Positions 8,892 through 17,790 of a DNA stretch of 64,000 nucleotides are shown one piece after another (the first letter of the stretch is position 1; every line of letters starts with the position of its first letter). The stretch is from Euzebya pacifica (GTDB lineage: Bacteria > Actinomycetota > Nitriliruptoria > Euzebyales > Euzebyaceae): assembly GCF_003344865.1 (NCBI RefSeq), contig NZ_CP031166.1:310001-374000 (forward strand), written 5' to 3'. The notes under the pieces were generated by a model that was not told the origin of the DNA, searched no databases, and worked only from the letters and a program-made list of their open reading frames with translations. A program made the translations under genes and the position numbers.

Positions 8892-9359
8892 ATGTCTACT
8901 CCCACCATGACCACCGATGCCGTGCGCCTCCTGATCCGCTTCGCCAATCCGGAAAAGACGGGCACCGGAGCGGAAACGACGTGGGCCAAGGCTGTCGAGG
9001 GCGGCTGGAAGATCGATCATCCCCTCTGGTACAGCCGGTCGGTCAACTACGGCGACGTCGTCCGCGCCGTCCGTCGTGGCGATGAGCTCGTGGTGGCCGC
9101 ACTGGTCAAGAGGGGTGGGTGGGCGACCGCACGGGTTGTGTTCGCCACCGAAGCGCAGGCCGAGGAGGTCATGCGCCGCCTGCGGTTCGACCACAACGCC
9201 ATCGCCGAGTCCTACGGGCACGGCCAGTGGGCCGTGTCGGTGCCCGCCGCCGCACGCCTGACCGCCGAGGCGGCCATCCTCCGAGCCGACGGCAGCGTGG
9301 ACTGGATCACGGGTCCCAACAGCCGCTCAGAGCCGCTGGATTTCACCCCGTCGGACTGA
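8892..9359 (+). CDS. DUF4265-like protein
   Basis: 155 aa. The start at ATG 8892 is chosen because GGAGGGTCC lies at proper spacing. The pattern of the DUF4265 family is visible: LWYSRSVNYGDVVRAV, then a strand pair, ATARVVFATEAQAEEVMRRL, and a third element QWAVSVPAAA. Proteins of this family are small, cytoplasmic and of unknown function, common in actinobacteria. It is the only plus-strand gene between ssb and the sigma factor. Confidence 0.7.
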   Translation: MSTPTMTTDAVRLLIRFANPEKTGTGAETTWAKAVEGGWKIDHPLWYSRSVNYGDVVRAVRRGDELVVAALVKRGGWATARVVFATEAQAEEVMRRLRFDHNAIAESYGHGQWAVSVPAAARLTAEAAILRADGSVDWITGPNSRSEPLDFTPSD

Positions 9360-9367
9360 GCAGCCGC

Positions 9368-10246
9368 TCAGAACAGGCCGGCTGGGGTTCTGCTCATCCG
9401 TTTCCGGATGGTGTCGACTGCCTCTTCGTATCTGAGGCGGGCCGTGCCCGTCGCGAGGCCTATCCGGTCGGCGATCTCGTGCCAGGTCGCCTCATGTCCC
9501 CCGTCCAACCCGAGCCGCATCACCAACGCGATCCTGCATTCGTCATCGAGGCCTTCGGCGGCCTCCTGAATCTGTTCGAGAAGTTGGGCTGATTCCACGT
9601 CCTCGTCGTGACTGGGGGTGCCAAGGGGCGCGGACACGTCCAAGCCAGACATCCGGGTCGCGGTCAGGATCGCGGTGATCGTTCGTTCCGACACCCCGTC
9701 GGCAATGGAGTCCTTGCACGCCTTCATGACTTCGGGCCCGAGTTCGGCGGCGAGAGGGTTGGCATCCAGGACGGCTCGCTGCGCACGCCGGATCCGAGGT
9801 TCGATCTTCCGGTCCCAAGCCGACAGGGGGGTGTCGGCCGCGTTGTTGCGTGCCTCTGCAACGACACGGACGATGTTCTTGTACGCCCAGGAGGAGAACT
9901 TCCCGGCCCCGATCTGGTAGCTGTCGATCGCCTCGAGCAGCCCGAGACGTCCTGCTTGAACGTACTCCTCCATCAGGTCCTGCCGTCCGCCGGCCCACTT
10001 CCGGGCAATGCTGACGACCAGCGCAGTGTGAAGGCTGCACAGGTCGGCCTTGCACTGGTCCACCGCCACAGCAAGACGAACGACCATGCGTCGTTCCGGA
10101 CCCTGGAAGTCAGTGATCTCCGAACGCGGCGGCAGATTGGCTTCGTACTCCCTCTGCGCCTCGAGGCGAGCACGAAGGTCAGCGAGACGCTGGAGCGTCT
10201 CATCCGAGCGTGCGGTCAGCTCCTCGATGGACATGCGGTCGGACAC
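9368..10246 (-). CDS. sigma-70 family RNA polymerase sigma factor
   Basis: About 292 aa. Region 2 is clear (LMEEYVQAGRLGLLEAIDSY, then KFSSWAYKNIVRVVAEARNN), with an N-terminal charged coiled helix (residues 5-45) and a region 4 helix-turn-helix at the end (EIADRIGLATGTARLRYEEA). Start is GTG 10246 or ATG 10234; neither has a strong Shine-Dalgarno site. It would direct RNA polymerase to a dedicated promoter set. It lies downstream of sbcDC, separated from it by a hairpin at about 10325-10357, and is one of three sigma factors in the window. Confidence 0.88.
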   Translation of the reverse strand: MSDRMSIEELTARSDETLQRLADLRARLEAQREYEANLPPRSEITDFQGPERRMVVRLAVAVDQCKADLCSLHTALVVSIARKWAGGRQDLMEEYVQAGRLGLLEAIDSYQIGAGKFSSWAYKNIVRVVAEARNNAADTPLSAWDRKIEPRIRRAQRAVLDANPLAAELGPEVMKACKDSIADGVSERTITAILTATRMSGLDVSAPLGTPSHDEDVESAQLLEQIQEAAEGLDDECRIALVMRLGLDGGHEATWHEIADRIGLATGTARLRYEEAVDTIRKRMSRTPAGLF

Positions 10247-10324
10247 GGCGGGATCACTTTCTGTCAGCGGACATTTCTCTCCGTCACACTGATATTCGAC
10301 ACTACGCGTCTACGCTCCTGCTAA

Positions 10325-10357
10325 CTAGTCCCCAAAAATTTGCAGCTCGGGGCTAGT
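10325..10357 (-). terminator. hairpin between sbcC and the sigma-factor gene
   Basis: An imperfect inverted repeat, ACTAG-CCCC arms around an A/T-rich loop (plus strand: ACTAGtCCCC ... GGGGcTAGT, one base unpaired). It sits in the 124-bp gap after the sbcC stop (10371) and before the sigma gene, both on the minus strand. It could end the sbcDC transcript. There is no clean T run after it, so a regulatory hairpin is equally possible. Confidence 0.4.
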
Positions 10358-10370
10358 GGCCGACCCAAAA

Positions 10371-12812
10371 TCAGGCCGCCTGCAGGGCCGAGGGCTGCAT
10401 GGTCGCCTTCGATCCGTCGTGTCCCCGGGTCACAAGGATCCGGTGCGGGATGCGTTCGGTCAGTTCCCGGACGTGACTGATGATGCCGACCTGCTTGCCC
10501 GACTGACCGAGTTCCTCGATGGCCACGGCGACGGTGTCCAGGGTGTCGGCGTCCAACGTCCCGAACCCCTCATCGAGGATCAACGCCTCGATCTTGGTTC
10601 CCTGCGTGGAGTGGGCGGCCACGTGGTCCGACAGTGCCAGCGCCAGTGCCAGCGCGGTCAGGAACGTCTCCCCACCCGACAGCGACTTGGCCGTGCGGAC
10701 GCTGTCGGCGTTGACGTGGTCGATCACAGCGAACTCACCGGCATCATCGGTCGTCAGGGAGTACTGGCCGCCCGACAGTTCTTTCAGCCGGGCCGACGCG
10801 GTGACGACAAGACGGGCGACGACCCGGTCGATCAGCCACCGTTCGAAGCCCTTGGACGCCAGCAGGTCGCCGACCTCCTTGGTGAGCTCGACGTCTGACT
10901 GGGCGTCGGTGACCTCCTCACGGAGCGCCTCCGCCCGTTCGGCGTCGGCGCGCAGTCGGGCGATCCGTCCGGCCGCGTCGGTCCGCACACGCGACACCGC
11001 AGCGGCGGGGTCCTCCTTGATGTCGGTGCGCAGGTGGATGCCGATCGCGGAAAGGTCCTCGACCAGGCGCTGGCGACGGGCCCGGTACTCCTGGCTGACC
11101 TTGTCGATCTTGGCCTCCGCAGCCGCCTTGGTGGCGGTCAGCACAGGCATGATCTCGCCCGCCCAGTCCAACAGCATCTTCCAGTCCGCCCCAAGGTCTT
11201 CGCGCGCCAGGGCAGGGGCACCCAGTCGAGACACGGTGTCGCGTGCGGCGTCGATGGCCTTCCAAGCCGAGGCCAGTGACTCGTTGAGCGTCTCGGCGTC
11301 CGACCGGGCCCTGTCCAGGGCCGCGTCGGCCTGCCTGACCCGGCCGCGAGCGGCCTCCCACTGCTGCTGGGCGGCACGGCGTTCGGTGAGCGCCGCAGAC
11401 AGCGCGCCGGGGTCGTCGCGAAGCGGCGCCGGGATGGCTTCCTCCGCTTCGGCCACGTCTGTCTTGGCCCGCATCGCCTCGTCCCGCGCGGCCGTCAGCC
11501 GCGCCCCGAGCGCCGCGTGTTCACGGACCTTGGTGTCCCGGCCGGCGCTGGCGGCCTTCCGTGCCTGCTCCGCGTCGGCCAGCAACTTGGCCGCAGCCGC
11601 GATCTCGTCGTCGGCGGGCACCGCGGGGTCGGTGTCCAACGGCCGCTGGCAGGTCGGGCAGTCATCCCCCGCGTGCAGTCCCGCAAGGAGCCGGTGGGCG
11701 TGACCGGTGGCCCGGAGCACCTCGTGGGCCTCACGGGCCTCCACCACGACCCGTTCGGCCTCATCCAACGCCATCTGGGCGTTGTCGGCTTCCTGCGCGG
11801 CTGTCTCGGCCTTTCCCTTGAGCGCCACGCCCTGTTCGACCATCCGCTGGTAGCCGGCCCGCAGATCCACGACCCGCTGCATGCGGTCCAGCGCCGGCAT
11901 GCCTGCAAGGGCGCTCTCCAGCGCATCGGAGGCCGCCACGGCCTCCCGTCGGGCCTTGTCGGCCACACCGATCCGGTCCTTGGCAGCAGCGGCTTCGGCC
12001 GCGAGTGTGCCGACACCGGCGGGGATGGCGAGGGCGGCGACTGCGTCAACGTCAGCGGTCGCGGTGTCCCGCTCCTGCGCGGCCACGGTGCCGCGCGCCT
12101 TGATGGCGTCCAGGTCATCGGCGGCCTCGGCAAGCAGGCCGTCGGCGGCCTCGTAGCCCTTGATCTCGGCGTGGACCGCCTTGATCGCCTCCGGCGTGGC
12201 CCCTTCCAGCGGCTCCAAGCGGGCGTGGGCGATGTCAACGCGGCCCTGCGCGGCCTTGTTGCGGACACGGGCGGCGGAGCCCATGACCCGGTAGATGTCG
12301 ACACCGAGGATCTCCACGAGCAGGTCGGCGCGTTCCTTCCCGGTGGACCGGAGGAACTCCGCGAACGCCCCCTGCGGCAGCACCACGACCTTGCAGAACT
12401 GGTCGAAGTCGAGCCCCAGGATCTCACCGACCCGGTCGGTGACGCTGCGGGGACTGGCAGCCTCGACCTTGCCGCTGCCGTCCTCACGCACCCGTTCGAG
12501 GCGGGCTTCCTTGGTGTTGGCCGACGTCTTCGTGCGGGCCAGCACGCGGACGGCCCGCCAGACGGTGTCACCGACGGAGAACTCCAGCGCCACGAACCCG
12601 GTGCCGCAGGACTGCGACAGCAACGGGGAGACCTGCCGGGCGTCGTAGCGGTGGGCACGGCCGTACAGTGCGAACGTGATGGCGTCGATCACCGAGCTCT
12701 TGCCGGCACCGGTGCGTCCTTCGAGGGCGAACAGGTCGACGTCGGTGAGGTCGATGACGGTCCGGTCGGTGAACGACGCGAACCCTTCCATGGTGATGCG
12801 GAGCGGACGCAT
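10371..12812 (-). CDS. sbcC: SbcC-like exonuclease ATPase subunit
   Basis: 813-aa SMC/Rad50-like protein. The Walker A is EGRTGAGKSSVIDAI near residue 32; a Q-loop region follows (VVLPQGAFAEFL), then two long coiled coils split by the zinc hook DDCPTCQRPL, and a C-terminal half with the ABC signature LSGGETF, Walker B ALILDEGFG and a D-loop. With SbcD it forms a nuclease that opens hairpins and clears DNA ends and replication intermediates. It follows sbcD on the same strand with a 39-bp gap and is somewhat shorter than chromosomal SbcC (about 1000 aa). Confidence 0.95.
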   Translation of the reverse strand: MRPLRITMEGFASFTDRTVIDLTDVDLFALEGRTGAGKSSVIDAITFALYGRAHRYDARQVSPLLSQSCGTGFVALEFSVGDTVWRAVRVLARTKTSANTKEARLERVREDGSGKVEAASPRSVTDRVGEILGLDFDQFCKVVVLPQGAFAEFLRSTGKERADLLVEILGVDIYRVMGSAARVRNKAAQGRVDIAHARLEPLEGATPEAIKAVHAEIKGYEAADGLLAEAADDLDAIKARGTVAAQERDTATADVDAVAALAIPAGVGTLAAEAAAAKDRIGVADKARREAVAASDALESALAGMPALDRMQRVVDLRAGYQRMVEQGVALKGKAETAAQEADNAQMALDEAERVVVEAREAHEVLRATGHAHRLLAGLHAGDDCPTCQRPLDTDPAVPADDEIAAAAKLLADAEQARKAASAGRDTKVREHAALGARLTAARDEAMRAKTDVAEAEEAIPAPLRDDPGALSAALTERRAAQQQWEAARGRVRQADAALDRARSDAETLNESLASAWKAIDAARDTVSRLGAPALAREDLGADWKMLLDWAGEIMPVLTATKAAAEAKIDKVSQEYRARRQRLVEDLSAIGIHLRTDIKEDPAAAVSRVRTDAAGRIARLRADAERAEALREEVTDAQSDVELTKEVGDLLASKGFERWLIDRVVARLVVTASARLKELSGGQYSLTTDDAGEFAVIDHVNADSVRTAKSLSGGETFLTALALALALSDHVAAHSTQGTKIEALILDEGFGTLDADTLDTVAVAIEELGQSGKQVGIISHVRELTERIPHRILVTRGHDGSKATMQPSALQAA

Positions 12813-12851
12813 GACTGCGGGGTCCTTCCGTTGGTGGGGGGTGAGCTGCGG

Positions 12852-14057
12852 TCAGGAGGCCTGGGCGAGGTCGGCGGGCTCGTCACCGGCGGAGGTGACC
12901 TCGTCGTAGAGTTCGCCGAACAGCTTGACGACGCGCGGGTCCTCGATGCCCCGTTCGGTGCAGAACTCGGTGAACAGGTCAATGGGGTTGGCGTCGGCGT
13001 CGTCGAGGACGTCGCTGCCGGCATCGACGTCGACGTCAGCGTCCCGTGGCCGGATGTCGATGGCATCGGGGATGCGGTCGCGGACCTCCTCGGCCAGTCC
13101 GGCCCGGCGGGGTTCGTCCAGCAGGACGCGGAACCACGCACCGGGGCCGTCCGGGTCAGCCCACTTGGCCGCCTGCGCCTCGCACTCGGTGAGCGTGCCC
13201 TTGAGGGTCACCATTCTGCGGCCGCCCTTGATCGGCACGGCCCTGACCGCTGCGGCCTTCCCCGGTTCGACCTCCACGATCGACACCGACTTGTCGTCGG
13301 GGGTGTCGGAGAAGTCCAGATGCATCGGGGCGCCGCAGTAGCGGACCGGGGTCTTGGCCGACAGGTCCTGGGCGTGGTGGACGTGGCCGAGGGCGACGTA
13401 CTGCGCCGATGCCGGGAACACGGTGGAGTCCACGCAGTAGTCGAAGACCGTGTGGGCCTTCCGTTCGCCGCCGCCAAGGACCACCTGGCCGGTCTTGTCG
13501 ACCACGGTCAGGTGGGCGGTCATGACGTTGACTTCGCCCTCGACGAACTTGCCGGACAGCGCCCGCAGGATCCGGCCGAGCCGGTCGCTGTAGGCCGACG
13601 CGTTGGCGTCGCGGTCGTAGTCCATCAGGTCGTCTGCGGACACGATCCCGCGCTGGGACAGCCAAGGAACCAGCGCAACGTTGGCCGGTCCCGACTTGGT
13701 TTCCACCCGGATCGTGCCGCCCTTGGACGGCGCGACGACGGAGGCGGCGACGGTGACGTTGGCGAGGTCCAGGAGGCCGCGGACGGCACCCCATTTCCCG
13801 GGGTGGTCGTGGTTGCCCGCGATCACCACGACGGGGCAGTGGCGAGCGATCCGCTGCAGCGTCGAGTAGACGAGACGTTCGGCCTCGGGTGCCGGGTTCT
13901 TGGTGTCGAACACGTCGCCGGCGACGATGACGAGGTCGGCGTCCTCGGATTCCACCAGGTCGGCGATCTCGGTCAGCACAGCAACGTACTCATCGAAACG
14001 GGAGGCACCCCGGAGCAGCTTCCCGACGTGCCAGTCGCTGGTGTGGAGGATCTTCAT
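12852..14057 (-). CDS. sbcD: SbcD-like exonuclease subunit
   Basis: 401 aa. The metallophosphoesterase motifs of Mre11/SbcD are all present: TSDWHVGK at the start, IVAGDVFD, VVIAGNHDHPG, MTAHLTV and YVALGHVHHAQ, followed by a capping domain. It is the nuclease partner of SbcC, next downstream. The ATG at 14057 has AGAAGG upstream and lies about 16 bp after a candidate minus-strand -10 (TACGAT, 14078-14073); a 17-bp palindrome (14085-14101) overlaps the promoter. Confidence 0.96.
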   Translation of the reverse strand: MKILHTSDWHVGKLLRGASRFDEYVAVLTEIADLVESEDADLVIVAGDVFDTKNPAPEAERLVYSTLQRIARHCPVVVIAGNHDHPGKWGAVRGLLDLANVTVAASVVAPSKGGTIRVETKSGPANVALVPWLSQRGIVSADDLMDYDRDANASAYSDRLGRILRALSGKFVEGEVNVMTAHLTVVDKTGQVVLGGGERKAHTVFDYCVDSTVFPASAQYVALGHVHHAQDLSAKTPVRYCGAPMHLDFSDTPDDKSVSIVEVEPGKAAAVRAVPIKGGRRMVTLKGTLTECEAQAAKWADPDGPGAWFRVLLDEPRRAGLAEEVRDRIPDAIDIRPRDADVDVDAGSDVLDDADANPIDLFTEFCTERGIEDPRVVKLFGELYDEVTSAGDEPADLAQAS

Positions 14058-14072
14058 CGCGGCGCCTTCTGC

Positions 14073-14101
14073 ATCGTACTCATGTGCTCATTGATCGAGC
14101 A
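14073..14101 (-). promoter_or_regulatory. sbcD promoter with 17-bp palindrome TGCTC-N7-GAGCA
   Basis: On the minus strand, CTGCTC (14102-14097) lies 18 bp before TACGAT (14078-14073). The palindrome 14085-14101 (TGCTC, 7 bases, GAGCA) begins at the second base of this -35 region, the same geometry as the TGCTA-N7-TAGCA sites upstream of 51029 and 56497. It is read as a variant of the same operator. Confidence 0.5.
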
Positions 14102-14222
14102 GTTGGGTTGATGCCTCAAGTATGGATGGGGGGTGCGACATCCGTGATCGGGATGCCGTGTACCCGGCCATTCCGTCTGGCCCCGGGCTGCCGCAGGCGA
14201 ACTGGGCGTCGCCTACAAGTGC

Positions 14223-15452
14223 TCAGAAGGGGTCGGTGGCGTGTGGCCGCCGAGACGCTCGGTCCGCGTCATGGCAGCGGGGGCAGGCGCAGTCGTCGTC
14301 GTAGGTGTGCGGGTGCGGGATGCCGTGCCGGTCGCGCCAGCCTGCGTAGGCCATGTCCCTCCGGATGGCCACCTCTGGGTCCTCCACCTGCGTGGCGAGC
14401 AGGAAGGCTCCTGGTGCACTTTCGGCACGTTCGCGCCAAGACACCGAACCAGTGCGACTGCGCTCGTTCCGGTACGCCTCCGCTGGGCCTTCCCCGGACT
14501 CCGATGCTTGCCGGGCAGCAGTGTCGATCAGTCGCTCTGCTGTCCTGCGTTCGGACCCGGATCGTCCGTACCAGGGCACGTCCATGACGGCGGCATCGAT
14601 CAGTTCGTGCCGTCCAACCGGTCCCTTCTGACGAATGAACTTCGACGCTGCCGCGGCGACACGACGGTCTCGGCGGTCTGAGCTGGTCATGGCGACGCTC
14701 TCAAGCCGGCTGGCAACCCCCAACAACCATGCGGCTGCGTCCGGTTCGGCGTGGAGAGCGATCTTGGCGCGGAGTGCGACCATCAGGTGGTCGGTCCCCG
14801 TGGGGTCACTGGCCGCGCCCCGAACATCGGGCGTGAACCCGATGCGGGGATCGGCGGCAAGAACCGCTTGGACGTCTCCGGCTGTGGGCGGCCGGTCCTC
14901 CGCGAGGAGTCGTGCGGCACGGATCGACGCCTCGGCCCTCTCCAGGACCGACCGGACGAACAGGGCCCGGTTCAGGCAGTCGCACAGCGTCTCGGCGGTG
15001 GCGTCCCAAGCAGTGGTGCTGCTGGACCTGTGATTTGTCCCGGACGAGCGGCAGTGGGGGGCGTGACGACGTCCCGGCCTCGGGCCCCTCAGGTCCTCGG
15101 TTCGCGACACGAGCGTTGGCTCGAACCAATAGGGCTCGGCCTCGAGGCTGTTCATCGGACGGAGCGGCCCGACGGCCAGACCAATCTCGGCGTCGACGTC
15201 GGAGGCCCCGTGGGCTGTCCCGGCTTCCAGCAGTTCATCGATTGCGATGCGGGCCTCGCGCAGGCGACGGTCGACTGCGGTCTGTGGTGTCTCGTCTGCC
15301 GATCGGGCCGAGAACGGGTCCGAGGCGGACGCGACCTGGTGGCCGTGGTGCCAGGCGACTACGGCGTCCATGGTGTGGTGGCGGCCGCAGTCGCCTGTGG
15401 TCGAGGGGTGTCCGCAGGGCGAACCAGCGGCGGTCTCCCGCCGGCAACTCAT
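14223..15452 (-). CDS. hypothetical protein with N-terminal Cys/His module and C-terminal DPF
   Basis: 409 aa. ATG 15452 overlaps the stop of the Cca gene as ATGA, which decides the start. Residues 3-25 carry a zinc-knuckle-like pattern (C3, C13, C22, H25; CRRETAAGSPC then DCGRHH), followed by a linker with SASDPF near residue 42: the module shared with five other proteins in this window. The middle is helical with no recognised fold. The C-terminus holds a second Cys cluster (CACPRC) and ends exactly in ATDPF, resembling the SSB acidic tip. No enzyme motif is visible. The coupling to cca suggests a role in RNA metabolism, but this is inference. Confidence 0.7.
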   Translation of the reverse strand: MSCRRETAAGSPCGHPSTTGDCGRHHTMDAVVAWHHGHQVASASDPFSARSADETPQTAVDRRLREARIAIDELLEAGTAHGASDVDAEIGLAVGPLRPMNSLEAEPYWFEPTLVSRTEDLRGPRPGRRHAPHCRSSGTNHRSSSTTAWDATAETLCDCLNRALFVRSVLERAEASIRAARLLAEDRPPTAGDVQAVLAADPRIGFTPDVRGAASDPTGTDHLMVALRAKIALHAEPDAAAWLLGVASRLESVAMTSSDRRDRRVAAAASKFIRQKGPVGRHELIDAAVMDVPWYGRSGSERRTAERLIDTAARQASESGEGPAEAYRNERSRTGSVSWRERAESAPGAFLLATQVEDPEVAIRRDMAYAGWRDRHGIPHPHTYDDDCACPRCHDADRASRRPHATDPF

Positions 15453-16879
15453 CGCAACCAAGTCAGTAGGTCCTCCCGTGTGGTCATTCCCCGGAGGTAC
15501 AGGCTTTCACAGGTCCGCAGCGCCGTGCCGATCGCCGGCCCTCGCAATCCGGCCGTCATCGCGTCGTGGCCGTTGACGGGCAGCGGGGCCCGCCAGACGT
15601 CGGCGTCCTTCCGCGCTTGGGCCACGGACGGGTGGAGGCCGCTGCGGTCCGCCCGTGCGATCCGGGCTGCCGCGTCAAGTTCGGCGTCGGAGTAGGTCCG
15701 GACCAGCCGCCGGGCCTCGATGTCGGGTTCGCTGCCAGGGTGGCCGTGGATGCGTTCCTCGCCGCGCACATCGGGCGAGTACCGGTCGGCGACCTTGGCC
15801 AGACGGGCGATCCGGACAGCCGCGTCGACCTGCTCGTGGGGCCACTTGGCCCGCTTCAGGATGGAGCCGATGGCCTTGGGGTCGGGCCCGGACAGCTTGA
15901 TCATGAAGGCAAGACGGTCGGCGGGTTCGTCGCACCGGTCCATCCCGGATGCGGTCTGCTGCATGCCGGCCATCACCGACACCCCGGGGAACAGCCGGTA
16001 GAGACAGCCCAGGGAATGGGCGCCACGGATCGCCCGTGACATGGCCGCCGGGTGGGGCGACACGAGGATCTTCTGGGCCTCCGCAACGATCCGCTCGTCC
16101 GACACGATGCCTAGACGCCCGTCGGCCACGGTCTGCTTGGCCGCCGCCCGCGTGTCGGGGTCGGGCCGCCAGCCGCGCTGGGCGGAGAACCGGATGGCTC
16201 GGATGACCCGCAGCGGGTCCTCGGCGAACCGTTCCGTCGGGTCCCCCACCGCGCGCAGCACCCCGGCGTGCAGGTCGGCCGCACCGCCGAACGGGTCGAC
16301 GAGGTCGCCCGACATCAGGTCGACGGCCATCGCGTTGACGGTGAAGTCGCGGCGCTCGAGGTCCTCCACCAAGTCGGAGGCGGTCCTTGTGGTGGGCTTG
16401 CGGGAGCCCTCGTCGTCGTAGGTCTCGGTGCGATACCGGGTGATCTCCACGTCCGGCATCCCCTTGCGGCAGAGCCGGACCATCCCGAAGGACACGCCCT
16501 CAAGGGTCAGGCTGCCCAGGGGGTCCAGCAGACGCCTGATCGTGTCGGTGTCGGCGGGGGTGGTGAGGTCCAGGTCGTTGCCGGGGGTGCCGGTCCGGAT
16601 GAGGTCGCGGACGCAGCCGCCGACGGCGTGCAGCGGGATGTCCTCCGCGTCGAACGCGGCGATGACGTCGAGGAGGGCGGGGTGGCCGGTCAGGACCGAC
16701 ACGTCCGGCCCGTTGCCGGCCGGGCTGAGGAACGGGTCGGTCCCGGAACCGCCGGCGACCACTGGTGCGACGGGCACGACAGCGGGGGATGCGCTTGTTC
16801 CGTGGTCCGGACAGCGTCCGGCCACGAGTGGGCGTTGGCAGGCGGTGCCGTTCCGGGTCGTTGATCCGCAGGTCGTCAT
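15449..16879 (-). CDS. cca: CCA-adding enzyme (tRNA nucleotidyltransferase) with N-terminal Cys/His module
   Basis: 476 aa from ATG 16879 (GGGAG upstream; an upstream start at 16927 lacks support). Residues 4-27 form the module CGSTTRNGTAC...CPDH, followed by a Val/Pro-rich linker and GTDPF. From about residue 62 comes a class II nucleotidyltransferase head: GGCVRDLI, the catalytic DLDL pair, and RRDFTVNAMAVD. A neck and tRNA-binding body follow. The HD domain found in many bacterial Cca enzymes is not recognisable; a separate HD protein of Cca type lies at 42330-43103. Many of the window's tRNA genes lack an encoded CCA, so they need such an enzyme. Confidence 0.9.
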   Translation of the reverse strand: MTTCGSTTRNGTACQRPLVAGRCPDHGTSASPAVVPVAPVVAGGSGTDPFLSPAGNGPDVSVLTGHPALLDVIAAFDAEDIPLHAVGGCVRDLIRTGTPGNDLDLTTPADTDTIRRLLDPLGSLTLEGVSFGMVRLCRKGMPDVEITRYRTETYDDEGSRKPTTRTASDLVEDLERRDFTVNAMAVDLMSGDLVDPFGGAADLHAGVLRAVGDPTERFAEDPLRVIRAIRFSAQRGWRPDPDTRAAAKQTVADGRLGIVSDERIVAEAQKILVSPHPAAMSRAIRGAHSLGCLYRLFPGVSVMAGMQQTASGMDRCDEPADRLAFMIKLSGPDPKAIGSILKRAKWPHEQVDAAVRIARLAKVADRYSPDVRGEERIHGHPGSEPDIEARRLVRTYSDAELDAAARIARADRSGLHPSVAQARKDADVWRAPLPVNGHDAMTAGLRGPAIGTALRTCESLYLRGMTTREDLLTWLR

Positions 16880-16946
16880 GGTTCTCCCATTCCTCTTGCG
16901 GACGCCCGGGGTGCCGTCAACGGACAAACGTCGCGGCCCACAAACG

Positions 16947-16980
16947 GCTGTGCCCCCGCAGGACTGCGAAGGGGCACAGC
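16947..16980. terminator. strong hairpin between nrtR and cca
   Basis: Perfect 10-bp stem GCTGTGCCCC / GGGGCACAGC with a 14-base loop, in the 221-bp gap between the nrtR st‌op and the cca start, both minus strand. It is followed on the minus strand only by a weak CGTTTG. It probably ends the NAD-cluster transcript; the rest of the gap shows no credible gene. Confidence 0.5.
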
Positions 16981-17100
16981 TCGGTGTCCCTGGCTGGCCA
17001 GCCAGCGATCCGGTCGATGGCAGCAGCCAACGGTCGGACCGCCTCGCCGAGGCAGCCCGCCCTGTGGCGGCGGGGCTGGTTGGCGGAACACCGGACTGCT

Positions 17101-17790
17101 TCAGGTGGTGTCGCGGGTGATCGGCGGATGAAGAGTGGTGCCCTTGCCCGCCCGGTACAGCTTGGTGGGCCGTCCGGAGCCGTCCTTGTTCGCCGGCCGG
17201 GTCTCCCCGGTTTCCTCAACGAACCCGTCGGCGGCCAGCACCTTGCGGCGGAAGGCCGAGTAGCCGGGCGCGTGGCCCCACAGTGCCTCGTAGACGTCGG
17301 AGAGGTCGGTGAGCGTGAACGTCTCGCCGGCAAGGGAGGCGGCCAGACCGGTGTATTCGATCTTGGCCCGCGCCCGTTCCATCCCGTCAGCCACGACGGT
17401 CGCGTGGTCAAACGCCCAACCGTCGGTATCGGGCTCGGTCCACTCCCCCATCGGCGGGTCGCCCGGATCGGGCACGAGTGCGACATGGGCGACGGACACG
17501 ACACGCATCCGGGGGTCCCGGTCGGGAGCGCTGTAGGTGGCAAGTTGTTCGAGGTGGCCGACGCCGAGGGCAATCCCGGCCTTGACGGTCAGGGCCCGCA
17601 ACGCGGTCGCCTCGGCGTCCTCGTCGGGTGCGATGAAGGTGCCGGGCAGCGCACGCCGTCCCGCATGCGGGTTACCGTCGCGCTTGTGCGCCAGCACCAT
17701 CGCCTTGCCGTCCCTGACGGTGATGACGACGACGTCGGCGGTGACGGCGAAGGGCGGGTAGTCGGTCGGGTCGTAGCAGGTGTCGGTCAT
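17101..17790 (-). CDS. nrtR: NrtR-type regulator of NAD metabolism (Nudix-like + winged helix)
   Basis: 229 aa. The N-terminal Nudix-like fold begins VVVITVRDGKAMVLAHKRD and keeps the ALPGTFIAPDEDAEATALRAL box, but the catalytic residues are lost (the G-G pair is G-T, the R-E and E-E pairs are gone), as expected for NrtR repressors that bind ADP-ribose or NAD derivatives rather than hydrolyse them. A C-terminal winged helix follows (TLTDLSDVYEALWGHAPGYS, then FRRKVLAADGFVEETG). ATG 17790 overlaps the preceding gene as ATGA. It is the last gene of the NAD cluster, so it likely controls its own operon. Confidence 0.85.
   Translation of the reverse strand: MTDTCYDPTDYPPFAVTADVVVITVRDGKAMVLAHKRDGNPHAGRRALPGTFIAPDEDAEATALRALTVKAGIALGVGHLEQLATYSAPDRDPRMRVVSVAHVALVPDPGDPPMGEWTEPDTDGWAFDHATVVADGMERARAKIEYTGLAASLAGETFTLTDLSDVYEALWGHAPGYSAFRRKVLAADGFVEETGETRPANKDGSGRPTKLYRAGKGTTLHPPITRDTT

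Noticed and set aside
10319-10335. TGCTA followed by ACTAG as another operator
   Set aside because: The second arm does not match at the 7-base spacing; only a half site is present.
11517-14111. 864-codon plus-strand open frame
   Set aside because: It is the antisense shadow of sbcC and sbcD, whose motifs are complete on the minus strand.
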